A stretch of 64,000 nt of DNA from Pegea sp. RAD2-039 (taxonomy: Eukaryota; Chordata; Thaliacea; Salpida; Salpidae). Each line of letters starts with the position of its first letter. Within the stretch, counting starts at the first letter, position 1. Shown one piece after another: positions 13,785 through 23,698 of the stretch. The stretch spans positions 2,356,001-2,420,000 of the forward strand of contig JAQGEQ010000071.1 in NCBI GenBank assembly GCA_034620365.1. Direction: 5' to 3'. The position numbers and the translations under genes were made by a program. The notes beneath the pieces were generated by a model. The model was given only the letters and a program-made list of their open reading frames with translations. It searched no databases and was not told where the DNA came from.

Positions 13785-14429
13785 TTATGCTGTGGTCTCT
13801 TCTTTAGGTTTACTTTCCACTTTTGAAGCAATTTCAGCTTGTAACTTTATAATAGCTTCTTCAATTTCATAGTTTTTTCCAATCAAGTTAACCCATTTAG
13901 CTTCTAATTCATGTAACTTCTTGCCAGCAGTTGTGTGTTCACTTTTTCGTTGCCAGTTAACTTCTTGCACTCTTTGCTTGACATGTTGTAAATCTTTTTG
14001 GACTTGTTTAAACATAACTTCCAACAAAGAGTTATGTTGTTTCCAAACATTACATTCATGATCTAACATGAGGCGTAGATTTTCCATTCTGACTTCTTGA
14101 TGCATCAACTGAGCTTGAGAATTTTCAACACACTCTTTCCAAGCTTTTACATCATTCTTTAGACTAGCAGGAGGTGCTGGGAGCTCATACTTTTTCATGT
14201 TTAACTGCTCCATAGGTTGCCTGGCTTCCAACCTTGCAAATTCCGTTTTCATCACTTCAGTTTGAAAACAATTAGTTTCTTTGAGAGGAAGGTCTTGAAG
14301 ATAGTTCTTTGTTGGCTTATATTTCTTGGTTTCCTCATCAATCATAGCAATAGCTGCATCTCGCACACCAGGTTCGTCATAACCTTGATCAAAGTATGGC
14401 AGGGCATCAATCACAACTTCATTCGTCAT
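13785..14429 (-). CDS. BCAS2: Pre-mRNA-splicing factor SPF27 (BCAS2), single exon
   Basis: One uninterrupted frame of 214 codons (human 225). SPF27/BCAS2 is a core subunit of the PRP19/CDC5L (NineTeen) complex that activates the spliceosome. The N-terminus VIDALPYFDQGYDEPGVRDAA and the segment MKTEFARLEARQPMEQLN are family hallmarks. The second half is rich in Gln, Glu, Lys and Leu and should form the coiled coil that packs against PRP19 partners. GALC starts 216 bp downstream on the same strand. A clear acceptor-like TTGTACAG ends 10 nt before the ATG (14440), so the 5' UTR exon is either only 10 nt long, as after spliced-leader trans-splicing, or joined to an upstream UTR exon that I cannot locate. 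Confidence 0.95.
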   Translation of the reverse strand: MTNEVVIDALPYFDQGYDEPGVRDAAIAMIDEETKKYKPTKNYLQDLPLKETNCFQTEVMKTEFARLEARQPMEQLNMKKYELPAPPASLKNDVKAWKECVENSQAQLMHQEVRMENLRLMLDHECNVWKQHNSLLEVMFKQVQKDLQHVKQRVQEVNWQRKSEHTTAGKKLHELEAKWVNLIGKNYEIEEAIIKLQAEIASKVESKPKEETTA

Positions 14430-16395
14430 AACTCAGGTTCTGTACAACAATAAAATATAAAATTATAATTTTCTATTGAAAATAAAACTATAAAAGTTAT
14501 AAAGAAACAAAATTAATCAACTTTCATAGTAATGAGCTTTTAAAAACAAACTATAAAATTGAAAAAGAACTTCAAAAAAATAAAACCCATTCAAGGAAAA
14601 TGTATTATACTAAAAAACAATAATTTTTCTCTCACAATAAAAACTATCATGAAAACCCCATGAAATTACATTAAATTGACTAATTGTTTTTTATATATAA
14701 ACTATTTGACTTTATTTAATTCTTCTTCAGTTTATTAGTTATGTTATTCATTTCTATAAGAAGTTTAGGAGTTAATTATAGTTAAAGTTACTTGTAATAA
14801 AACAAAAAACTTAATTATTTCTATTTAATTCAAAATATCTTATTTATAGTAAAATTGATTTATAAAAAAACTAATAAATTTTTTTAAATATTTTTTTACA
14901 GCATAAAATAATTATTAATGAATAAATACAATATTTAATCATTAACAATGTTTTACTTTTTATCATTTTTGCTTTTAGAATCATAATTTAAAGTTTTAAA
15001 TTGGTCGTTTTACTTTTTTAGTTAGTTTTAAGATTATACTAAAAATAGTCCTAACCAATAAAAAAAATTAATAAATATAAAGCGAAAATATTAAAAATAT
15101 TTTTGAAGAAAAGAGATTGCTTTGAGTAACAGATATAATTATCGACCATTTAAACATAGAAAGGTAGATACGCTATTATTCGTTTGGCTACGTTGCTGTG
15201 TAATAATAGAGTATTACCTATATTTTTGAATGAAATTTTATCACAAGTTGAAAGAGTATCATTGTTAAAATAAAGAAATATATATTTTACTTATACACTA
15301 ATGCTGGATGAAATTGTAGACATTATTTCCACAAATTGCAAGCTTTAAAGATTTTCATAATGAGATTTTATTGCTAGTTTCTTTTGAAATCACATTGATT
15401 CTCACATTTTTTATTGGCATAGATGAATACGCAACGAAAGGAAACATGTTTTATACCTCAAGAAAGAGCAATTGAAATATGATATAAAGATCTTTTCACA
15501 GTTTATTGTCCTTTCGGTAGATACCTTTGTGAATAAATGTGCAAATGCGAGAGATGTACACTTGGATGTATTTTTACAGAGGTGCGAATGAGGTTCAGTG
15601 AATGTGAACCTTAATTTTGCTGGGCTTTCTTTTTTTGTCCACAGCATCAGCTGAGGCTTGGCTAACGAAAGATGGATTTTTACTTTACTCACGGAAGTCA
15701 GTATGATCAACTCTAATTGTAGTTAAGTAGTCTGTTGTTGAGTAAAACTCTTACTGGCTTATCATTGTAAAACAGCAAAAGAAGTATTTTTTTAAATTAT
15801 TCAGTGTGAAAAATTTTAATGAGTATAATAACTTGGTTTAGATTAATTCATAAATCATATAAACTCCTAACTAAGTCAAAGTTATTATTATTTTATAAAT
15901 ATATATATATAAGCGTGATTATTGGTATCTCTTTAAAAACTTTGATGTCTTCGATTTCTTATTAAGTTATTTATTTTTTCATCAAGTATTACTATCAAAC
16001 TTAGTTATCACTTTATTAGTATTTGAAAGTTCTAGAAAATTGTAAGCAGATTTTAATTTAGTAGTTAATAATAAGTGGACTAAAAATAGGTCAGATTAAG
16101 GCAAAATTAGCTGCCTTCTATGATTCAATATTTGAAAAAAAATTTTACCTTAATTTATATGAGCAAATAATTAAAGATTGCAAAAAATTAAATATGATAT
16201 ATTGAAAACTTTACAATATTCCTTAATAGCATTTATAAAACGTTTTTGTCAGATTTATAAAGTTAATAGTAGAAAATGGTTTGTGAAACAACACTTAATA
16301 CTATAAATGGTATTGAAAAATGCTAGTAAATTTATGTCTTGTGTAAAAGTTTTTAATTACACAAATGAAATATAAAATAATATAAATCTTATATT
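14430..16395. other. Intergenic upstream of BCAS2
   Basis: About 2 kb of mostly AT-rich DNA, including a TATATATATA run at 15901-15911. A slightly GC-richer stretch at 15400-15720 has a 99-codon frame on the minus strand, but it lacks a recognisable domain and splice context. No gene is supported. Confidence 0.4.
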
Positions 16396-16830
16396 TTAGC
16401 AATAATGTAATGAAATGTTTCCGTCGAAAGCGGTCATTCTGTGAGTCAGGGCAGAAGTTATGAAGTAGAAATTATTTTGCCCACGCAGAATGATTCCACT
16501 CTCCACGCCATCAAGGTTATGTAGCGCAACGAAAGGACTGGTGAGGTTACGCCCAAATGGCGTTGCAGGAGCTGCCTGAACAACACTGAGTATAGTGCCC
16601 GAATGCTTCAGAGGCTCCAGCCTTAAATTCGGAGTTTTGCGTCTCCTAGAAGTGTTATCATTAACCAAATTCACAGGACCCTTCTACAAGGGTTTTTCAG
16701 TTTGCAGTTGTCCTTGTCGCAAATATGTGTCCTCAAGGTTTGAACCCGTAACTTCCCGCATTGTAGACGGATATGGTGGGCGCTACTCTAGTGGAAACAT
16801 CTATAACATAACATAAGACCGATATATTAT
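16396..16830 (-). mobile_element. Repeat-like GC-rich element with tRNA-type B box (candidate SINE)
   Basis: Sharply bounded GC-rich island in AT-rich DNA. Read on the minus strand, it contains GGGTTCAAACC near 16736-16746, a good match to the pol III internal B box, preceded by a weak A-box candidate (TAGCGCCCACC). About 350 nt follow before AT-rich DNA resumes. Frames on both strands are open by chance (92 codons minus, 73 plus) but show no domain. A tRNA-derived SINE or composite repeat is the likeliest reading. I see only one copy here, so family status is inference. Confidence 0.4.
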
Positions 16831-17039
16831 ACATATCAGCTATATTGTAAATTAGTAAAACATGACCGATTCTCTAAAATGGCTGCTTCTAAAAATGTTT
16901 TGACCTTTTTCAAAGATTTACTTTTTTAAGAAACTGAGTTGGTATAAACTTTACTAACAAAGCTTTATTGATGGGAAGAAAACGCAAAAGATACAAGATC
17001 TGGAACTTATGAAAGTATCTGGTAAAAAGTTTTTCAGAA

Positions 17040-17480
17040 TTTCTAGATGTATTTGATGAGAGTTGTTGAAACTTAAACACATAGGATCAAAAAAGATAAC
17101 TGATTCGTTGAAGTTAATGGCTCTTTTAGGTAAAACTGAGTTGATGGAATAGATGTAAATTTAGTCTTAACTCTAAGTGGTAAATTTAGCTGTTCCCAAC
17201 TCGACACCATTAAAATAACTTTTATAAGCTGAAGCAGTGGCATAAGAAGTGTCAAGATTCGAGAAACAAGATTTGAGATTCAGTGGTCGTTTGTTCTTCT
17301 GCTTGGTTTGTGAAGTTCAACCAATGAGACGAAGCTACAATGACGTCATAAAGATAGGGTCGATCTAGTTACTGAGAGAAGATCGCACAGAGGACAGAGG
17401 TCCTACCCACGAAAAAGTGGCGTGGACCGTGTTCTGACTGCCACTTCGGTAGTAGTTGCTGATAATCAATTACAATTTTA
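17040..17480. repeat. GC-richer repeat-like segment
   Basis: A second GC-richer patch with sequence unlike the surrounding spacer, including TGACGTCA at 17341-17348 and a stretch at 17390-17460 with inverted-looking words (GTGGCGTGGACC, CTGCCACTTCGG). Minus-strand frames are short and interrupted by stops. It may belong with the element at 16396-16830 or be a decayed gene or transposon fragment. Confidence 0.3.
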
Positions 17481-17573
17481 ACAGTATTGAAAATTTATTA
17501 ACAAATTACAGAGAGTTTATTCGGAAACTCTGTTTGTCAAAAAGATTTGGTTGAAATAAAAATTAGTGATCAT

Positions 17574-18230
17574 CTATTCTTGATTTTCTTCTAAATCAGC
17601 CATTCGCTCTTCAACTGTTACAAATTTCTCGGAGAGATCGATATCAAAGGACTTGTAACCATACCAAGTACCTTTAAGGTTGGGAACTAAATCCAGTTTA
17701 AGTTGCCCCTATAAAAATGCAAATAAGAAAAAACATAAATTACTTGGTTTTACATTCACTTTTATAAAAATAACCTTTTAAAGACTTTTACTAAAGTAAA
17801 ATAAACCCGGTTAGTAAGAACTCTAAACAGTTTAAATGTTGCTAACTTGTCACTTAATGTTAACAGCAATTAGCTACAAACAATTTCATAGCAAAATTTG
17901 ACATTTGAAATGTTAAAAATGAATTAACTCTTACAAAAACGCAGGTAGAAACTAAGGCCGCCAAACCAATGCCAATTAAAGCGTTTCCAGATAAAAGGAA
18001 AGGCTTTACTCGTCGTGGAGGATACATATTGAATCTTTTAGAGTCATCAACCATTCTAGTAGCTAAAATAAAAATATAAATTAATTTATTAAACTTACAA
18101 AGATAAAAAATCAAATAGATATAAAAGCATTACCATACCGTGCTTATTAACAAACAATATAATTAAAAATTTTATATTTTAAGTATCATATAAAGAACAA
18201 AAATTTACCCAATAATTTTCCAAGATACAT
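17574..18230 (-). CDS. Small single-helix membrane protein, 94 aa, family not recognised (3 exons)
   Basis: Exons 18230-18209, 18062-17935 and 17708-17574; phases agree, 94 residues. The first 22-nt exon gives MYLGKLL, the second a basic segment (MYPPRRVKPFLLS) followed by one membrane helix (NALIGIGLAALVSTCVF), the third a polar, acidic tail (YKSFDIDLSEKFVTVEERMADLEENQE in pieces). Size, a basic flank before one helix and an acidic C-terminal helix resemble small mitochondrial inner-membrane or respiratory-complex accessory proteins, but I cannot name the family. The SFT2 gene ends 446 bp upstream on the same strand. Confidence that this is a real gene is good because intron phases and codon use are coherent. 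Confidence 0.65.
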
Positions 18231-18676
18231 GACTGGTTATATGTAAAGATTTCTACTAATAAAACTCAACTTCTAATAAATATAAAATATGTTTTTATAG
18301 TTTTTACAAATAAATATATTTTAATAAAAGTTTATAATCAAAAGTATTTTTAATAAAATGATTATTAGTTCAGATACAAATTTAATATTGAAAGGAATGT
18401 AATCTAGCTTGAACAAATGCCATATACAAAATAAAGTTCCACATTATATAAAAATACCAAAGTTACCATCTTAGCTCATATTCAAAAGTAAAATATCTGA
18501 TAAGAATATTAGTCTAAAGAAGTACATCATGAAATAATAACTTTTATAAAGTCTAACTATGTCCTAATTGTTAAAAACATTTCAGATAAATATCAAAAGT
18601 TTAAGTTAGTCAATTTACTTTTAAGTAGAAAGTTTTTACAAAGAATAATAAGGAATAATAAAGTATCAATTAGAAA
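18231..18676. other. Short intergenic gap between SFT2 and the 94-aa gene
   Basis: 446 bp of AT-rich sequence between two genes on the same strand. It must hold the 3' end of the SFT2 mRNA and the promoter, or polycistronic spacer, of the downstream gene. I see nothing else in it. Confidence 0.5.
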
Positions 18677-19348
18677 TTAAACTGGTAAGGACTTGTTACA
18701 AGTTTTTGTTATGGCTTTAGTAAATATTTTTGACATAAATGATAAGCCAGTCTTCCCTCCTGGTATATAACTGATTAAATACCACGACAAAGCTATGACT
18801 TGTACAATGGCAGCAATTGAAGTTAGTATGGTACTTTTTAAAAACATGGCAAAATATAAAGTCAAAAATAATGATCCAAAATATGATGTAGTAAATGGCA
18901 ACCTCTCTTTAGTAACCAAAGACTTTATATGATTCCAAGGTCCAAACATGAAAGAAAAACTATTTATTACAAACAGACTTCCTAAACTAAACAATAAAGC
19001 AAATTTTCTTGCTTTTAAAATAAGCACTGGAATGTATAAAGTTGAAAGGAAAAAACAAAATATTCCAGCAACTACACAGCTACAACAACCTAAAAGACGC
19101 TGTGTTCTTGATAACGCAGGACAATATTTATCTTCAGTTGCATCTAGATATGAAGATTCTTTTTTATCTTCTGAACTTGCTAAAACTGAAGGCATTGAGA
19201 TTGAAACTGAAGACTGCATCCATGATAATAAACTTCCTTCTTCTGAATGATCATCTGATGCATAAGACAAGCTTTTGTTAGGTGTAAGCAATGAGTTTTT
19301 TTTCTTTTTACTGTTATGTTCAGCAACAAAGTCTTTTAATTCATTCAT
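18677..19348 (-). CDS. SFT2 domain vesicle transport protein (SFT2D-like), single exon
   Basis: 223 residues when started at MNELKDFVAEH (19348); the frame is open 23 codons further but that extension is not family-like. SFT2/Got1 family proteins are four-helix Golgi membrane proteins involved in retrograde endosome-to-Golgi and Golgi vesicle fusion. After a 90-residue Ser/Lys-rich cytosolic N-terminus come LSRTQRLLGCCSCVVAGIFC, LYIPVLILKARKFALLFSLG, YFGSLFLTLYFAMFLKSTI and VIALSWYLISYIPGGKTGL. The ARKFALLFSLGS and SWYLISYIPGG motifs are diagnostic, and the spacing is closest to SFT2D3. No introns. Confidence 0.88.
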   Translation of the reverse strand: MNELKDFVAEHNSKKKKNSLLTPNKSLSYASDDHSEEGSLLSWMQSSVSISMPSVLASSEDKKESSYLDATEDKYCPALSRTQRLLGCCSCVVAGIFCFFLSTLYIPVLILKARKFALLFSLGSLFVINSFSFMFGPWNHIKSLVTKERLPFTTSYFGSLFLTLYFAMFLKSTILTSIAAIVQVIALSWYLISYIPGGKTGLSFMSKIFTKAITKTCNKSLPV

Positions 19349-21515
19349 TTTTTTAAACAATAATTTATAACAACATGTATCTTTACGATAAAACAGAATT
19401 ATATCACTTAAAACCACTATATAATATGTAAATAAAAATAATTACTTTGTAGTTTGTATAATTTAAACAAAGAGTTGTTTCTCAAAAAAGTATAACCAAA
19501 AATAAAATTATTTAATAATAATAATAATGGTATAAGTTCCATCATTATTAATCTTAGTAATGATGCTAATGATAATTAAGTTCATAAACATTAAAAACTT
19601 AATAGAAAAAAATTAATCATACAAAATACATCCAATTTAACAAATATAATATCAAATATAAGACATCATTTTAAAAACTTTTTAATTATGAAAAAATTAC
19701 AAACAAAAAAATGACTAAATTTCAGTAAATCAAAAATTGTTTTCAATAAAATCAAAAAACATCACGTTTTTAAAAACCAATTTAAAATTCAAGACTTTGT
19801 TTTATCCGGCTTCGTGTTTATTATTATAATAAATTACCATAAAAAAATTCTGTTGATTTCTTAATTTCTGATTAAGTTCAGCCGAATAAAACAAGATACA
19901 ATTTTAATTCTCAAAATTATGATAAAACAAAATTAGTTAAATTTTATCAGCTTATCTAAATTAACCTAATTAGGACATTTTATATAAAGTAGGTTAATCA
20001 TTTTTATTTTTCTACAGCTAAAATCATTCTCTTTTAACATAAAACACCAAAAATACTAAGATTATAAATAGGTAAATACACGACCTTGATATAACAGTTT
20101 TAGAGCTAGTACAATCACTTTTTTGGTCTCATAATAAGATTAGTCATTTTCAAGAACATTTTTCTATAAAATAAATTACTGTTAAAGAAAGTTCCTTTAA
20201 ATAATTATTTTTTATAATGATGTAATAAATTTCAAAGTTAAAAATTTGAATAAAATATTGTTCAAACTTGTAAAATTATAGTTTAAAAAGTTAGTGAGCT
20301 TTTTAAAACAAAGCTGACAAATTAGGATTCCATGGCAGCGTATAATAATCTGTTGTGTTATGTCAATAACAGCATAATTTTTACACTAGAAATTAAAAAT
20401 TAAATATCAGAGAACTGGCTGTTTTAGGATGACAAAAATCTAAGTATTTCGTGTTGACTTTAATTTTTACACTTTAGATTTAGCATGAGTTATAATAATA
20501 TCTTATAAAAATGTCAGTTTCCAGCATTTTACTAAAAAAAATAGAATAATTACATAAGTAATCATCAAACTATAATGATATTGACAGTAAGCAAAAGTAA
20601 AAAAATATGTTTAAAGGACTTTTATAAAATTTTAGTGTTTTCCTTTATCTTAATAACTAAAATTTGTTATACTCATTTAAGTCAACTGTAATTGATTAAG
20701 AAAAAAACACTATAGCTTTACTTGCAATGAAATCAAAGTGCTTTCATATTTTCATATATATGCAATCATTTTATTAATATGTATACAGATGTCAAACAAA
20801 ATGATCATACTAAAACTTCTTAAAACTACTTTGTAAGTTGCACATTTCCTCAAATTATTTATAATAATTTAAATGGAATTGAGTTTCTGATTTTCTTTTT
20901 ATTTACGATTAAGTAATTTATCATAAATTTAGGATTAATTTATGATTAATACCTGCTTCTTTTTCGGCTATTTCTTATATATAGTTAATATTTTTTCTGT
21001 AGTTATTACACGTAATTAGTTATTGTTTTTAGATTGGCAACACTGTATCTAATTTGTGTTTTAACTTAATCAAACTACCTAGGTATCGCAAATTAGCTGA
21101 AAGATTTTTAGTTTATTTCATATACCGCATTTCGCTTTGTTGATACTCAAATAAATAATTTAAGTTATGGGTAAAATTTTCTCTTCGTTTATGATTATTA
21201 AATAGTTCTGAACTGTTTTTAAAACCTCTATGGCATGATACACCAAATATTATTTTAAGTAACACTGTTATGGCAAGTTTTATAATAAAACTGTTGTCTG
21301 ATACATGACTTAAGTACTTACCTAAAGTAACTTTAGCAAACTTTTAATCAGACTAATTCTCTAGTTTGTTTTTTTATTTTCTTCGATAAAACGTACAATT
21401 AAACCCAATTAATTTTTAAGCTCTAAATGAACTTTTTTAACTGCAAAATTTAATTAAAAATTTTTTAAAGGAGTAATCTAGTTTGTCAAAGCATAACTGA
21501 GTAGTTCTCAAAAAG
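19349..21515. other. Divergent intergenic region
   Basis: 2.2 kb between SFT2 (-) and the secreted-protein gene (+), so it should contain both promoters. AT-rich; a short AAT microsatellite occurs at 19512-19527. I see no gene. Confidence 0.45.
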
Positions 21516-23698
21516 ATGGGTCATATTCGGAATATTTGGATTATTTTGATGGTTAGTTTTATATAAGGTCTATTTATCTTAAAACAAACATAAGTTATTA
21601 ATATTTTTAATTGAATAGAATTCTACTTATTGATTTTTTGTGATATTTCTTTTAGTATCCATTTTATTCATATTTTTTGTATCTTCTTTAGCAGTATTTT
21701 ATCTTTTTATAAAGTTTAACTTTTACTCAAGTTCTATACTGTATCCTTAAATTTTTTTCTTGCCTGCCTTTGCATAAAATAATTTCATTATACAAAAAAA
21801 GATGCAGCAAACACCAAATTGCCTTTATTATTCTTAAATTGAGCTAAATTGATGAAAATCCGACTCTTATTGACCCTAGATACTTATTCTAAAGTCTTAT
21901 TATTTGAGTCAGTCTGATTATCCGGTTTGATTGCCAAGTTATACATTTTATATTTGTTCAATTATCAACTATTACTTTATTGATTGTTGTTGTAGGCAGC
22001 AAAATTACTTTTGGCTACTCATATAATTCCTTTACAAGTTTCACGACTTTCAACCATTGATGACGCAGATTTTGATGAGGACGCAGGTTTGTAATGATTA
22101 TTTTTGATGACTTTGTTTCAGCATTTTACTTTTAGCTATATTTATCGAGATTCTGAAAAATAATCTCTTATATGGTTGCTTGAAATTGAATCAGATTTTA
22201 ACTAAAACTTAAATTTAATATAGGCAATGCAAGCGGGCAAGAAGCCTCTGGCAAAACTGTTGTTAATGAAACTCAAAATGAATTTGATGTTAAAACTGAT
22301 CTTATATTGGAGCAAAGAGTAAACTTAAAAATTAATTATTGTAATAGAACTTAGCTTCTAATTCTTTATACTTATAATAAAGCTGCTTTAGAGAATTTTA
22401 GTTTTGAAACTTTGAAGATTAATAAGTTATTGTTATGTTAAGTTTTATATAATTTAGTTGTTTAATGCAAAGTTATTAGACAAAGCTAATTGTAATTGTA
22501 GGTTTTTGATGGAATTGAATATGGAAAGCTTCTTCTAAATACTACAAGTAATAATTTTTACTCAGTCACACTTATTTAACTGATATAATTTCACTAACTT
22601 TTTTTCTAATTGTCAAATATTAATAGATACAGTCGATAGTATTGATGATGTTGCAAATATACAAGTGATTGATGATGTAAATGAAAAAAAATTATTTTCA
22701 AAACTTGATAAAGATGTGAGAATTTTATATTAGTATTTTTTTATTAGAATTTTAATCCTAGCTAAAAATATAATTTATTATACTCTAAATTGATTTATAT
22801 CCATTAGCTTATTTCAGTTGTTAAATTCATTAAATCTTAAAAATGCCAAATTTGTGTAGTAAATTATTTGCACAAAATAAAATGTTTAGTAAAAGTATTT
22901 CTAATTTGCCTAGAGTCTTTGCAGAGGTGGTTTGATGTATTTTCTTATTCCATAGATAATATAAAACAAAGAATTTGAAAATTTATATGTGATCCAAAAT
23001 ATTTAGGACCTTAAAATAATGAAAATTACTTTCTCAAAAAAATTCAGTAAATTTCAGCTCTTTATAAAAACTTTAGTCCAGAATATCAGCACTCCAGAAA
23101 GATATGAAATATTACAGAAAACTCGAACAAGATCTTTAGAAAGCTCGAAAGTTTACCAAAACTTACTGCAATAGAAAACAACTGTTTCAGTTTTTACTTA
23201 ACAATTTATTATTAGTTGTTTAATGCAAAGTTATTAGAAAAAGTTTAATTATTTGTAGGTTTTTGATGAAATTGAAGATGAGAGTTTCTCTATTTCTCTT
23301 AATACTGCAAGTAAGCTTCACATTTTTACTCAGTCACACTTATTTAACTGATATAATTTCACTAATAACTTTTAAATAGAATCAATTTAGCAAGTTTCAA
23401 CAAAATTATCAATTTATTACAATTTGCTTAAACTTATCAAATCTAATTTACCTGAACTTAGCCTTTCTAATGATATGTTTGATTTTAGTTTTCAGTAAAC
23501 TCATACATATTTTTCTAATCTTCAGTGACTGATTCAGAAGACACAGTAACTAGCTTTCAACCCCAATTCATCAGTGAACGTATATTCCTAAATTTTACTT
23601 TTGCAAATCAGAAATCGTCTGCAAATATTTTATCTGCCTCCAAAGTGCTTTTAATGTTTTCTGGTTTTATCTCGTTGATTTATAAATTTGCTTTGTAA
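21516..23698 (+). CDS. Secreted acidic protein, probably GPI-anchored, unrecognised (7 exons)
   Basis: Exons 21516-21551, 21996-22086, 22224-22318, 22502-22547, 22627-22715, 23259-23310 and 23526-23698; phases agree over 193 codons. Exons 1-2 begin MGHIRNIWIILM then AAKLLLATHIIPL, a plausible signal peptide. The middle is acidic and Asp/Glu/Thr rich (DDADFDED, DTVDSIDD, VFDEIEDES) with Asn-X-Thr/Ser sites (NAS, NET). The C-terminus is a small-residue patch (SSANILSAS) followed by a hydrophobic tail (VLLMFSGFISLIYKFAL) ending at the stop, as in a GPI-attachment signal. Exons 4 and 6 are duplicates (VFDGIEYGKLLLNT against VFDEIEDESFSISLNT) lying inside duplicated intron DNA. I know no family for it. 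Exon choice is my own reading; coherent phases through six introns support it. Confidence 0.6.
22454..22605 (+). repeat. Copy A of duplicated exon-plus-intron block
   Basis: Begins TTAGTTGTTTAATGCAAAG, runs through exon 4 of the secreted-protein gene and ends after a 42-nt stretch (about 22558-22599) that recurs without a mismatch in copy B at 23212-23374. Confidence 0.9.
23212..23374 (+). repeat. Copy B of duplicated exon-plus-intron block
   Basis: Second copy, in the same orientation about 760 bp downstream, with exon 6. The intron flanks are nearly identical to copy A, whereas the exon differs at many positions and is 6 nt longer, keeping the same phase. Confidence 0.9.

Noticed and set aside
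15411-15710. 99-codon minus-strand frame
   Set aside because: No recognisable domain, no coherent neighbouring exons, and composition like spacer. A non-coding RNA or lost gene cannot be excluded.
16396-16816. Overlapping frames on both strands (92 and 73 codons) as protein genes
   Set aside because: Open frames follow from higher GC; the B-box-like word and abrupt borders fit a repeat better.
18948-19281. Plus-strand frames of 100 and 79 codons
   Set aside because: Antisense shadows of the intronless SFT2 gene, which has clear family motifs.
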